Assembly (NCBI GenBank): GCA_017519045.1
Contig: JAFWTC010000053.1
Location: forward strand, 1-41,645
DNA length: 41,645 nucleotides
Direction: 5' to 3'
DNA from: Candidatus Methanomethylophilaceae archaeon
Lineage (GTDB): Archaea > Thermoplasmatota > Thermoplasmata > Methanomassiliicoccales > Methanomethylophilaceae
In this document: positions 8,169-16,117 of the stretch, in pieces
Layout of the letters: each line of letters starts with the position of its first letter
Numbering within the stretch: the stretch's first letter is position 1
Position numbers and translations under genes: made by a program
The notes under the pieces: model-generated
Seen by the model: only the letters and a program-made list of their open reading frames with translations
Databases searched by the model: none
Told to the model about the DNA's origin: nothing

Positions 8169-8492
8169 TCAATCGTTCTTGGGATCGTCGGACGACGAGT
8201 TCTCGACAGGCTTGACGTCCTTGAGGTCGTAGTTCCCGGTCGTCTGCGTCTTCTCGCCCTTGACCATGTACATGGGGATGGATATCAGCATGACGACCCC
8301 GAATATGATCGCGCAGACCGCGATTATCCCTATGACGACGTAGGCGGCGATCATTATCACCGACTCGAACACGCCTGGAATCATGAGCGCGTATACGATC
8401 AGGGCGATGGCCGCCACGATGCCTATCGCGATGGCGATCAGTCCGAGGCCGGTCCTCCCGGTCCCCTTCTTTCTCACGTTGTCCGCTTCCAT
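8169..8492 (-). CDS. Small two- to three-helix membrane protein, unknown
   Basis: I do not recognise this 107-residue protein. It has a short charged N-terminus (MEADNVRKKGTG) and two long hydrophobic stretches (about residues 15-42 and 44-76) with many Ile, Val and Ala. A polar C-terminal tail (KGEKTQTTGNYDLKDVKPV) ends in acidic residues and is probably cytoplasmic. It starts 7 bases after the AIM24-like gene stop and is probably co-transcribed with it, so a shared membrane-associated role is possible. No catalytic motif is visible. Confidence 0.75.
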   Translation of the reverse strand: MEADNVRKKGTGRTGLGLIAIAIGIVAAIALIVYALMIPGVFESVIMIAAYVVIGIIAVCAIIFGVVMLISIPMYMVKGEKTQTTGNYDLKDVKPVENSSSDDPKND

Positions 8493-8499
8493 AATATCA

Positions 8500-9180
8500 T
8501 CAGCTGTTGTTGGAGGGCAGGAACGGGCTGAGGGCCATGGCCAGGTCGTACAGGGTCATGGACTGCAGTATGATGCGCCCGGGTCCGGTCAGAGTGGTCA
8601 CGAACAGGCCTTCTCCGCTGAAGAGGACGTTCTTCACGCCTCCGACAGAGCTGATGTCGTAGGTGACGCCGTCCTCCCAGGCGACCACGTGGGAGGTCGA
8701 CACCTTGACCATCTCGCCGGGCTTCAGATCGTACTGGACCAGGTCTCCGCAGGCGTGGGCGAACGCCATCCCGTTTCCGGAGAGCTTCTGCAGGACGAAC
8801 CCCTCCCCTCCGAAAAGGGCGGATCCCAGCTTCTTCTGGAAGGCGATGTCTATCTTCACGTCCCTCTCGGATGCGAGGTAGGACGACTTCTGGCATATCC
8901 AGACCTTCTTGGAGATGTCCAGCTCGATGATCTTCCCGGGCGCGGAGCCGCCGATCCCGACGATCCCGGTGCCGCCCTGGGGCTTGAACTTGACCAGGAA
9001 CATCCCGGCTCCGGAGATGCTGCGTTTCAGCCCGGACATGAAGCCTCCTTCCATCTTCGTCTCCATGGCGACGTTTCCGGTGGTGTACACCATCGCGCCG
9101 CCCGTGGTCACGAGCTCCTCGCCCGCATCCAGCTCTATGTTCGCTATCTGCAGGTTGCTTCCTGTGATGTTGTATTTCAT
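8500..9180 (-). CDS. AIM24/TIGR00266-family protein
   Basis: This 226-residue beta-rich protein belongs to the AIM24 (DUF124) family, found in bacteria, archaea and mitochondria; its biochemical function is not established. Family marks include the N-terminal repeat start GSNLQIANIELDAGEELV, the glycine-rich segment GGFMSGLKRSISGAGMFL, the repeated motif GGEGFVLQKLSG, and FSGEGLFVTTLTGPG near the end. The length is typical. The gene diverges from bud32 across only 35 bases and is followed closely by a small membrane-protein gene. Confidence 0.9.
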   Translation of the reverse strand: MKYNITGSNLQIANIELDAGEELVTTGGAMVYTTGNVAMETKMEGGFMSGLKRSISGAGMFLVKFKPQGGTGIVGIGGSAPGKIIELDISKKVWICQKSSYLASERDVKIDIAFQKKLGSALFGGEGFVLQKLSGNGMAFAHACGDLVQYDLKPGEMVKVSTSHVVAWEDGVTYDISSVGGVKNVLFSGEGLFVTTLTGPGRIILQSMTLYDLAMALSPFLPSNNS

Positions 9181-9202
9181 GGCTAGACGATTGTTTCATT
9201 AT

Positions 9203-9211
9203 CTTAAATAA
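9203..9211 (-). promoter_or_regulatory. TATA box of AIM24-like gene
   Basis: TTATTTAAG on the minus strand, centred 27 bases upstream of the ATG at 9180, predicts a leaderless mRNA. The same AT patch sits only about 9 bases before the bud32 ATG, so it is badly placed for that gene. Confidence 0.5.
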
Positions 9212-9215
9212 CCGT

Positions 9216-9839
9216 ATGGCTGGTATGTCAGGATACTCCAAAGGCGCGGAGGCGACGATATCCCCGGCGGAATATCTGGGGCGCCCTGCCGTCAGGAAGT
9301 CGCGGCCGTCGAAGTCGTACCGCCTTCCCGAGCTGGACTCCCGCATAAGGTCGGTCCGCACGAGGAACGAGGTCCGCATGATGCGCGAGGCCCGCCGTGC
9401 CGGCGTCCGCACCCCGTGCGTCTACGATCTGGACGTCTCGGAATGCTCCATCGTCATGGAAGCCGTGCCCGGACGTACCGCCAAGGAGGTCATCTCCGAG
9501 GGCGGCGAGGAGGCTCTCCGCGTGGCCGTCGAGATAGGTCGCGCCACGGCCAGGCTGCATTCCGCCGGCCTTTGCCACGGCGACCTCACGACGTCCAACG
9601 TGATAGTCCGCCCGGACGGGGAGATATGCCTGATAGACTTCTCCATGGGCCGCTCCAAGGCCACGGTCGAGGACATAGGGGTCGACCTGAGGCTGCTGGA
9701 GAACGCCTTCGCCTCGTCCCATGCCGGGATGGAGGACGTGGGGGAGGCCATGATGTCGGCGTACTTCGAGGGCGTCCGCGACCCGGATGCCGTCAGGAAG
9801 AAGCTGGGGGACATCAGGAACAGGGGGAGGTACACATGA
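9216..9839 (+). CDS. bud32: KEOPS complex kinase Bud32
   Basis: Bud32 is the small atypical kinase/ATPase of KEOPS, which makes N6-threonylcarbamoyladenosine (t6A37) in tRNAs. The 207 residues start with SKGAEATI, the usual glycine-rich opening, and contain the catalytic loop CHGDLTTSNVIV, the metal-binding LIDFSMGRSK (DFS in place of DFG) and the C-terminal IRNRGRYT conserved in this family. In many archaea Bud32 is fused to Kae1; here it stands alone. ATG 9216 or 9225 could be the start. It overlaps the following rdgB by four bases. Another KEOPS subunit gene, pcc1, lies at 28279. Confidence 0.95.
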   Translation: MAGMSGYSKGAEATISPAEYLGRPAVRKSRPSKSYRLPELDSRIRSVRTRNEVRMMREARRAGVRTPCVYDLDVSECSIVMEAVPGRTAKEVISEGGEEALRVAVEIGRATARLHSAGLCHGDLTTSNVIVRPDGEICLIDFSMGRSKATVEDIGVDLRLLENAFASSHAGMEDVGEAMMSAYFEGVRDPDAVRKKLGDIRNRGRYT

Positions 9840-10402
9840 GGCTCAAGGTCATAACGTCGAATCCGGGAAAGGTAGAGGAATACAGGAGGTCGTTCTCCGG
9901 CCTCGGGATAGAGATGGAGCATCTCAGGCTGCCGTACGACGAGGTCCAGACGTCCGACCTGTCCGAGGTGGTCTCCAAGGGCATGGACGAGATAATCGCC
10001 AAGGGCGTCCGCGACTTCATAGTGGACGACTCGGGGCTGTTCGTGGACGCCCTGAAGGGATTCCCGGGGGTGTGGTCCGCATACGCCCAGAAGACCATCG
10101 GGAACAAGGGCATCCTGAAGCTCATGGAGGGCGTCGAGGACCGCGGGGCGGAGTTCAGGTGCTGCATCGGATGCGACATCGCCGGCGAGAGGATCATCGT
10201 CACTGGCGTGTGCAGAGGCGTGATCATCGATTCGGAAAGGGGCGCGGGAGGGTTCGGATTCGATCCCATCTTCTCCCAGGACGGCGTCAGGACGTTTGCG
10301 GAGACCCCGGTGGACGAGAAGAACGAGACGTCCCACAGGGGGAACGCGGTAAGGCTCCTCATGGAGGAGATGAGAAGAAGGGGCCTCGCGCGAGGCCCTT
10401 GA
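9836..10402 (+). CDS. rdgB: XTP/dITP pyrophosphatase (RdgB/HAM1 family)
   Basis: This house-cleaning enzyme hydrolyses dITP, XTP and ITP to monophosphates and keeps deaminated purines out of nucleic acids. Motifs are in the usual order: TSNPGKVEEY at the start, the metal-binding DDSGLFVDALKGFPGV, GFGFDPIF, and SHRGNAVRLL near the end. Its 188 residues are standard. It is translationally coupled to bud32. The last codons lie inside a perfect GC palindrome that may end transcription. Confidence 0.95.
   Translation: MRLKVITSNPGKVEEYRRSFSGLGIEMEHLRLPYDEVQTSDLSEVVSKGMDEIIAKGVRDFIVDDSGLFVDALKGFPGVWSAYAQKTIGNKGILKLMEGVEDRGAEFRCCIGCDIAGERIIVTGVCRGVIIDSERGAGGFGFDPIFSQDGVRTFAETPVDEKNETSHRGNAVRLLMEEMRRRGLARGP
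10381..10398. terminator. 18-bp perfect GC palindrome at the rdgB end
   Basis: GGGCCTCGCGCGAGGCCC is a perfect palindrome in the last rdgB codons, between two convergent genes. It could work as a terminator in both directions, although no strong T-run follows. Confidence 0.4.
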
Positions 10403-10409
10403 AAGGATT

Positions 10410-10799
10410 TCAGATCAGCGGGGTGAAGGGAGGATTGGCGATGATTATGCAGACTCCCAGGGCCAGCGCCAGATAGATCAGGTAGTTCCCGATCATGGAC
10501 TTGGTCTCGAGCATGTCGGGGCGGAATCCCAGAAGGCTGAGTATCCTGGTCATGAGGCCCGCCACGGCGAAGGATATCAGGGTCGCTATGATCCACATGT
10601 AATCCATGCCGTTGCTGAATCCGATGTTGCATAGCACTCCGCCTATGATCCCTACGATGAGGCCCATCAGGAGGGTGACGAGGCACACCTTGGTCCCGTA
10701 CATGTCCTTGAGGATGAACTCCCTCTCGTTGAACTCTGTGGGAGTGAACTTGTAGTTCTCCTCGGGCTCCTCGATTATAAGCCTCCTTTTCTTTGCCAT
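10410..10799 (-). CDS. Three-helix membrane protein, unknown (EMC6-like?)
   Basis: This 129-residue protein starts with a basic, then acidic cytoplasmic segment (MAKKRRLIIEEPEEN), followed by three hydrophobic helices at about residues 38-58, 65-90 and 105-125. The size and three-helix layout recall archaeal EMC6-like proteins, but I see no motif that proves it. A TATA box is centred 27 bases upstream of the ATG, so it has its own leaderless promoter although it lies 46 bases downstream of pgk on the same strand. Confidence 0.75.
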   Translation of the reverse strand: MAKKRRLIIEEPEENYKFTPTEFNEREFILKDMYGTKVCLVTLLMGLIVGIIGGVLCNIGFSNGMDYMWIIATLISFAVAGLMTRILSLLGFRPDMLETKSMIGNYLIYLALALGVCIIIANPPFTPLI

Positions 10800-10820
10800 C
10801 GCGCCCCCATCCTGCAGTTC

Positions 10821-10830
10821 ATTAATAAAT
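10821..10830 (-). promoter_or_regulatory. TATA box of membrane-protein gene
   Basis: ATTTATTAAT on the minus strand is centred 27 bases upstream of the ATG at 10799, in the short gap after pgk. Confidence 0.6.
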
Positions 10831-10845
10831 CTATTGAGGTCCCCC

Positions 10846-12096
10846 TCAGCTCCTTCCCTCGGAGAACGACTTCTTGGAGTACTTCAGCGCCTCTATGACC
10901 GGAAGCGGCTCCCCCAGCAGGAACGTCTCCAGCGCCCCTCCGCCGGTGCTCACGTAGGAGAACCTGTCGGCCAGGTCGAACCTCTCCGCGGCGCCGCCGG
11001 TGTGGCCTCCTCCGATGACGGACTGGCCTCCGCAGTCGGCCATGGCCTCCATTAGAATCCTGGTGCCCACTTCGAACCCGGGCTTCTCTATCATCCCGGC
11101 GGGGCCGGACATGAAGCAGGTCCTGGACGCGCGGATGACCTTGGCGAACTTCTCGGCGGTGGCGTCGCCTATGTCCAACGCGGGCTCGGGGACAGGGAGG
11201 TCGCCGATGTTGACCGACGTCCTGGCGCCGTTTCTCTCGACCGCGACGTCCACAGGCAGAAGCACCCTCTGTCCGTACTTCTCCATGACGTCCTTGGCAG
11301 CCTGGAGGTTCTCGGGGGTCAGCTCGTCCTGAAGGACGGCCTTGCTGGCCTCGCCGATGTCCACCCCCCTGGCGAGGAGGTAGGCGTTGCCTGCGAGCCC
11401 GACCAGTATGACCGTGTCTGCGGTCCCGTTGCCGAGGACGTGGTCGATCATCTCGGACACGTCGCCGAACTTGGCGCCTCCGAGGATGAACACGGAAGGC
11501 CTGCGGGGATCGGAGAAAATGGCGTTGAGGGCGAACATCTCCTTCGCCATGAGCCTCCCGGACGCCGAGGGCACCCTGGCGGAGAATCCCACCAGGGAGC
11601 ACTGGGACCTGTGGGCGGCTCCGAAGGCGTCGCACACGTAGTAGTCTATCAGAGGCGCGAGGGTCTCCACGATCTCCCCGCGGGAGTGTCCCATCATGTC
11701 CGTCTTGGCGGTCTCGGAGTCCAGCGCCCTCACGTTCCCGAGGAGGAGGACCTCCCCGGGGCGCAGGGCCTTGATGGCGTCCACGGCCTTGTCCCCGATG
11801 ACGTCGTCGACGTACTTCACGGGGGCGTTGATGTGGCGGGACAGGCACTCCGCATGCTGGTCCAGGCCGATGAAATCCCATTTCCCCTTCCTGCTCTGGT
11901 GGGCTAGGACCACGAGCTTGGCGCCCTTGCCCATGAGCTCCCTGACGGTCGGCACGACCCTCCTTATCCTGGAGTCGTTGACGATCCTGAGGGTCTCCTT
12001 GTCCAGCGGGCAGTTTATGTCCACCCTGAGCAGGACGGTCTTGCCCTTGTAGTCGAAGTCCTCGAGGTTGTTGAAGTCCTTGGCCGTGGGGAACAC
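10846..12096 (-). CDS. pgk: Phosphoglycerate kinase
   Basis: The enzyme interconverts 3-phosphoglycerate and 1,3-bisphosphoglycerate with ATP; in a methanogen it mainly serves gluconeogenesis. Motifs are VLLRVDINCPLD near the N-terminus, VLAHQSRKGK, LLLGNVRALDSE, FILGGAKFGDVSEM, and the C-terminal nucleotide loop VIGGGHTGGAAE. Its 416 residues match archaeal forms. The GTG start at 12096 begins the conserved sequence (FPTAKDFNNL). It lies directly behind the GAPDH gene, whose product makes its substrate, so the two form one operon. Confidence 0.95.
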   Translation of the reverse strand: MFPTAKDFNNLEDFDYKGKTVLLRVDINCPLDKETLRIVNDSRIRRVVPTVRELMGKGAKLVVLAHQSRKGKWDFIGLDQHAECLSRHINAPVKYVDDVIGDKAVDAIKALRPGEVLLLGNVRALDSETAKTDMMGHSRGEIVETLAPLIDYYVCDAFGAAHRSQCSLVGFSARVPSASGRLMAKEMFALNAIFSDPRRPSVFILGGAKFGDVSEMIDHVLGNGTADTVILVGLAGNAYLLARGVDIGEASKAVLQDELTPENLQAAKDVMEKYGQRVLLPVDVAVERNGARTSVNIGDLPVPEPALDIGDATAEKFAKVIRASRTCFMSGPAGMIEKPGFEVGTRILMEAMADCGGQSVIGGGHTGGAAERFDLADRFSYVSTGGGALETFLLGEPLPVIEALKYSKKSFSEGRS

Positions 12097-12106
12097 CTCG
12101 GTTCTT

Positions 12107-13117
12107 CGAGATTCCGAGCGCGGCGTTCGTCTTCCTTATGGAGGCGCAGGGGTCCTGCTCCGCCTTGCACATGGACCTGATGCAGTCGATGTTCTCGGGG
12201 ATGACGTCCGACTCCTGGTGAACCGCCTGGTAGTAGTACAGGGTGTTCCCGACGACCTTCACGCCGTCCTCCCAGACGACGATCTCGTACATGTCGGACC
12301 TGTCGCGTCCCAGGTCCCTGGCGAGCTCCATGATCTGGGCGGTGGTCTTGATCCCGTCCTTGGATTTGACGAGCCTGACGCGGGGGGCCTTCCTGAGGAC
12401 GTCCAGGACCTCCTCGGTGGTGGCCTCCGTGGCGAGCTGCGCGACGACGGTGTGGACGTGCATGAGGGTGGTGGACGCCTTGATGGCCATGGTGTTGATG
12501 TGCAGCCACGGCATGATGCTCTGGACGTCGGGTCCGTGGTGGGTGGGGAGGCTCACCGAGGGCTCCAGGCCGTTGATCGGACCGTTCTTGCTGTCGCCGG
12601 GGTCGGCCGCGCGCCTGACGATGGTCACGTAGGCGTTCTCGACCTTGAACTTCTTGTCAATCGGGTTCAGCGTCCTGAGCAGTCCGGTGGTGTTGCAGGA
12701 GACGACGCGGGAAAGCTGCGCGCCCCAGGATTCGGAGTAGTTGGCGGTCGAGTTGAACGAGATCCCGGTGAGGCTGTGGTCCTCCCCTCCCTGGAAGATC
12801 GCCTTGACGCCGGCGGCCTTGTACTGGTCCCTGTACATCTCGCCGACGTTCCCGGGGGTGCAGTCGACCATGATGTCCACCTTGGCGTACAGGTCCTTGA
12901 GGGTCCCGGCGATCTTGACGCCGGCATCGGCGAAGGCCTTGACGCTATCGTCCGGGACGTAGATGTCGTATCCTTTCCTGATCGCGGAGAGCGCCTCGAA
13001 GTTCGGCCTGGTCTTGGTGACTCCGATGAGCTCCATGTCGTCCTGCGCGGCCACCGCCGTCGCGACCCTTTTGCCGATTGTTCCGTATCCGTTGACTCCA
13101 ACCCTGATTTTCGCCAT
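12107..13117 (-). CDS. gap: Type II glyceraldehyde-3-phosphate dehydrogenase (stop codon apparently lost)
   Basis: This archaeal NAD(P)-dependent enzyme interconverts glyceraldehyde 3-phosphate and 1,3-bisphosphoglycerate. It opens with the Rossmann motif VGVNGYGTIGKRVATAV, has the catalytic cysteine in RVVSCNTTGLLRTL, and ends with ASIRKTNAALGI, the normal C-terminus at residue 336. No stop follows there. Codon 337 is TCG (12107-12109) and the frame stays open in a shadow of pgk down to 10775, which would give an implausible 780-residue protein. Removing the C at 12108's partner position in ATCTCGAAG would create ATC TGA, a natural stop, without changing the pgk frame. A one-base insertion or a sequencing error is likely. 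I list only the conserved part. Confidence 0.88.
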
Positions 13118-13150
13118 TTCGATAACCTTGCTTTTGTTAAGGCGACGGCA

Positions 13151-13160
13151 TTGAAATAAT
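13151..13160 (-). promoter_or_regulatory. TATA-like box of gap-pgk
   Basis: ATTATTTCAA on the minus strand lies about 38 bases upstream of the gap ATG. It predicts a leader of about 12 bases containing AAGGTTA. Confidence 0.4.
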
Positions 13161-13184
13161 CTGTGGGAGGCGGGACGGTCAAAC

Positions 13185-13192
13185 GTTAAGTA
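13185..13192 (+). promoter_or_regulatory. TATA-like box of phosphoesterase gene
   Basis: GTTAAGTA is centred 26-27 bases before the ATG at 13215, predicting a leaderless mRNA. Confidence 0.45.
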
Positions 13193-13214
13193 CGCATTTC
13201 TGGATTAGAAGCGC

Positions 13215-13877
13215 ATGAGATTCCTGGTCATTTCAGACCTGCATCAGAAGAAGTCCGCGATCAAATGGATCAACGCGGAGATCGAGGCGAGCGGCGCCGA
13301 CGCGGTGCTCTTCCTCGGCGACGTCACCAACTTCGGGACCAAGGAGGAGGCGGCCGACATCGTGTCCTCGATCAATTCCAAGGTCTATGTCATCCCCGGG
13401 AACTGCGACCCGCTGGACCTCCCGGAGGGGATGGCGGACGTCGCGGTCGACATGCATGGGAAGGCGGCCGACGTCGGCGGATACAGGCTGGTCGGCCTGG
13501 GCGGTTCCAACGTGACGATATTCGGGACCCCGTTCGAGCTCTCCGAGGAGGATCTGTACGACGGGCTCAAGAAGAACGCGTCAGAGGGGATGATCCTGAT
13601 GACGCACGCCCCGTCCTACGGGATTCTGGACCAGATCCCTTCCGGAGCCAGCGTCGGCAGCCCCGCGATCAAGAGGATAGTGGACGAGTTCCATCCCATC
13701 CTGGCCCTGTCCGGGCACATCCACGAGGCCGTCGGGGTGGTCGAGCGGAACGGCACGGTGTTCGTCAACCCCGGTCCGGCCAAGAGCGGCCATTACGCCG
13801 TAGCGGACGTCAGCGACGGGAAGGCGGAGGTCCGCCTGGGAAGGCACAAGCGATTAACGTCGTCTGCGAGAAACTGA
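13215..13877 (+). CDS. Metallophosphoesterase, Icc-related
   Basis: This 220-residue calcineurin-like phosphoesterase has all the metal-ligand motifs: VISDLHQKKSA (D and H), FLGDVTNFG (GD), IPGNCDP (GN), LMTHAPSYG and LSGHIHEA (GHxH). It resembles COG2129 predicted phosphoesterases of archaea. The substrate is unknown; phosphodiester or phosphomonoester hydrolysis is expected. It has its own promoter and ends about 40 bases before rps8e. Confidence 0.9.
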   Translation: MRFLVISDLHQKKSAIKWINAEIEASGADAVLFLGDVTNFGTKEEAADIVSSINSKVYVIPGNCDPLDLPEGMADVAVDMHGKAADVGGYRLVGLGGSNVTIFGTPFELSEEDLYDGLKKNASEGMILMTHAPSYGILDQIPSGASVGSPAIKRIVDEFHPILALSGHIHEAVGVVERNGTVFVNPGPAKSGHYAVADVSDGKAEVRLGRHKRLTSSARN

Positions 13878-13880
13878 TAA

Positions 13881-13889
13881 CTATAAATA
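13881..13889 (+). promoter_or_regulatory. TATA box of rps8e
   Basis: CTATAAATA follows directly after the phosphoesterase stop and is centred about 34 bases before the ATG at 13919. It is the strongest TATA match in this part of the window, as expected for a ribosomal protein gene. Confidence 0.65.
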
Positions 13890-13918
13890 CAGAACCATGT
13901 TTAGCGGAGCCGATTACA

Positions 13919-14296
13919 ATGGCACTTTGGCAGGGTAAATCCAACAGAAAGCCCACCGGCGGCAGGCGCGTCGCGTCTCAGGGCAAGAGGAAGTTCGAGA
14001 TCGGCAGGGAGAAGCACTTCACCAAGATCGGTGCACAGCGCCTCAAGCAGTACCGTGGAGCCGGCGGAAGCGTCAAGGTTGGAATGCTCAGCGCAGAGTA
14101 TGCGAACGTCGTCGACAAGAAGACCAACACCGTCAAGAAAGTCAAGATCCTGACCGTGAAGTCCAATCCTGCCGACCCCAACTACGTTCAGCGTAACCTC
14201 ATCAACAAGGGCGCGACCATCTCCACCGAGGCTGGAGACGCGATCGTGACCTCCAGGCCCGGCCAGGACGGCGCCGTCAACGCTGTTCTTCTTTGA
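13919..14296 (+). CDS. rps8e: 30S ribosomal protein S8e
   Basis: S8e is a small-subunit ribosomal protein shared by archaea and eukaryotes. The 125-residue product opens with the hallmark ALWQGKSNRKPTGGRR, followed by SQGKRKFEIGREKHFTKIG. It ends with the family-typical segment VQRNLINKGATISTEAG and VTSRPGQDG. The gene is monocistronic, with a strong TATA box before it and a hairpin plus pyrimidine-rich terminator after it. Confidence 0.98.
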   Translation: MALWQGKSNRKPTGGRRVASQGKRKFEIGREKHFTKIGAQRLKQYRGAGGSVKVGMLSAEYANVVDKKTNTVKKVKILTVKSNPADPNYVQRNLINKGATISTEAGDAIVTSRPGQDGAVNAVLL

Positions 14297-14336
14297 AGCC
14301 TGAGTGTTCCATCTGATCAAACCGATTACCATCCGC

Positions 14337-14375
14337 AAGGATGGCATCCTTCTTTCTTTCCTTTCATTTTCCTTT
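14337..14375 (+). terminator. Terminator of rps8e
   Basis: AAGGAT-GGC-ATCCTT forms a six-pair hairpin. A long T/C-rich tract (CTTTCTTTCCTTTCATTTTC) follows, which is the usual form of archaeal termination signals. Confidence 0.6.
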
Positions 14376-14407
14376 TGAGGCAAGATTCTCAGCATCCTCT
14401 GGAAAAG

Positions 14408-14416
14408 CCTTATTAG
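14408..14416 (+). promoter_or_regulatory. TATA box of srp19-nnr operon
   Basis: CCTTATTAG is centred 27 bases before the ATG at 14439, predicting a leaderless mRNA. Confidence 0.55.
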
Positions 14417-14438
14417 ACTGCGCCCGATTAGGCGTCCC

Positions 14439-14732
14439 ATGGTCTACGATGCGGACGTCGCTATAACGCTCTGGCCCGAATACTTCGACGCGAAGCGCAC
14501 CAGGGCCGAGGGAAGGAGGCTTCCCAAGTCGCTCTGCGTCGATAATCCCAGCCTGGACATCATCGCCAAGGCCGCGATGATCCTCGACCTGGAGTACGAG
14601 GTCCTCGACTCCAAGTGCTACCCGAAGGCGCCCCGCGCCGGCCATGGATGCGTCAAGGTGGAGAAGGGGAAGATCTGCAAGACGGCGCTTCTGCGCAAGG
14701 TCGGCGAGACGCTGGTCAAGAACAAGAAGTGA
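14439..14732 (+). CDS. srp19: Signal recognition particle protein SRP19
   Basis: SRP19 binds 7S RNA and prepares it for SRP54, so it is needed to target membrane and secreted proteins. The 97-residue protein starts with the typical TLWPEYFDAKRTRAEGRRLP and has a basic C-terminus (LLRKVGETLVKNKK). The size is normal for archaea. Its stop overlaps the nnr start (TGATG), so the two are co-translated. Confidence 0.95.
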   Translation: MVYDADVAITLWPEYFDAKRTRAEGRRLPKSLCVDNPSLDIIAKAAMILDLEYEVLDSKCYPKAPRAGHGCVKVEKGKICKTALLRKVGETLVKNKK

Positions 14733-16117
14733 TGGTCTTGATCACCCCGACGGACTCACGTGTCCTGGACGCCAACTCCGCCGCGCTGGGGGTTCCCGTG
14801 GCCGCCCTCATGGAGGCCGCAGGGAGGGCCCTGGCCGATTTTCTGGAAAAGGAGCGTCCCGGCTCCAAGGCGTTATTCGTCTGCGGGACCGGGAACAACG
14901 GAGGGGACGGATTCGCCGCTGCGGTCAGGAGGGATCCCTCCCGCACGAAGGTGGCCCTTCTGAAGAAGCCTTCCGCCATCCGCACAGACGAGGCCCGCTA
15001 GTGCTATTCTGTCCTGGAGTGCCCCGTGGAGGCGTACGCCGGGCCAGAATCGCTCGAAGGATACGACGTCATAGTCGATTGCGCCCTCGGCACCGGGGCA
15101 TCCGGAGATGTGAGAGAGCCCTACCTGGGCTTCATATAGGATGTGAACGCGTCCGATGCCTTCGTGGTGTCAGCGGACGTGCCTTCCGGGTTCGGGACCT
15201 CCGTTCGCGTCAAGCCGGACGCCACTGTCACGTTCCATGACCTCAAGCAGGGGATGGACGAGAGTTGCGGGAGGATAGTCGTGGCGGACATCGGGATCCC
15301 GGAGGACGCCTGGAGGAAGGTCGGCCCCGGGGACATGCTGCGCTATCCCGTTCCCAGGCCTTCCAGCCACAAGGGCGACAACGGGAAGCTGATGATCGTC
15401 GGAGGGGGGCCGTACTTCGGGGCTCCAGCCATGTCCGCCATGAGCGCCCTGCGCATCGGGACCGACAGCGTGCGCGTGTTCACGCCGGAGTCATCCTACA
15501 GGGAGGTCGCGGCCGCATCGCCCGTCCTCATGGCCACCAGGCTTCCGGGAGACCGTCTGGACGGCGGAAGCGTGGACATGCTTCTGAGGGAGTCGGCATC
15601 GTACGGGGCGGTCCTCATCGGCCCGGGGCTCGGAGCCTCCCAAGACACGCTGGAGGCCGCCGCCAGGTTCATGCGCGAATGCAGGGTCCCGATGGTCATA
15701 GACGCCGACGCCATATCCGCCGCCAAGGGCATGAAGGTGGCCGTCCCCACGGTCCTCACGCCCCATGCAGGCGAGTTCGCGAGGATCTCGGATGGAAGGA
15801 GCCCAGAGGAGGTCGCCTCGGCAATGGGCGCCGTGGTGCTTCTGAAAGGCAAGGACGACGTTGTCACCGACGGTTCCAGGACTCGCATCAATTCTTCGGG
15901 GACTCCGGCGATGACCGGCGCCGGAACCGGGGACGTCCTGGCAGGCGCCGTCGCCGGCCTTCTGTCCAAGGGCATGGACGCCTTCGATGCGGCCTGCCTC
16001 GCCGCGTACGTCTGCGGGAAGGCGGGGGAGGAGGCGTTCGAGTCCAAGTCCTACGGCCTCATAGCCACGGACGTCATAGACGGGATCCCGACGGTGCTCC
16101 GGAACGGGTTGAGATGA
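14732..16117 (+). CDS. nnr: Bifunctional NAD(P)HX epimerase/dehydratase with two in-frame UAG (Pyl?) codons
   Basis: Nnr repairs hydrated NADH and NADPH: the N-terminal domain epimerises NAD(P)HX and the C-terminal domain dehydrates it with ADP or ATP. The epimerase half shows CGTGNNGGDGFAAAV, DCALGTGASGDV and SADVPSGFG. The dehydratase half shows GDNGKLMIVGGGP, LIGPGLG, LTPHAGEFARI and PAMTGAGTGDVLAG. Two TAG codons interrupt the epimerase domain: 14999-15001 (codon 90) and 15137-15139 (codon 136). The frame is unchanged through both and conserved motifs flank each one, giving a normal total of 461 residues. The codons fall in variable positions between motifs. Pyrrolysine insertion is the simplest explanation. 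Otherwise the epimerase half is a pseudogene and only the dehydratase (from about 15143) is made. Confidence 0.9.

Noticed and set aside
10775-12106. Long continuation of the GAPDH frame as a real C-terminal domain
   Set aside because: It overlaps all of pgk in another frame, has a Gly/Arg/Pro/Gln-rich shadow composition, and the GAPDH domain is complete before it. Stop loss explains it better.
13215-13877. Grouping the two phosphoesterase genes (13215 and 16114) as duplicates
   Set aside because: Their motifs and sizes belong to different subfamilies, Icc-like and SbcD-related, and they share no extended similarity.
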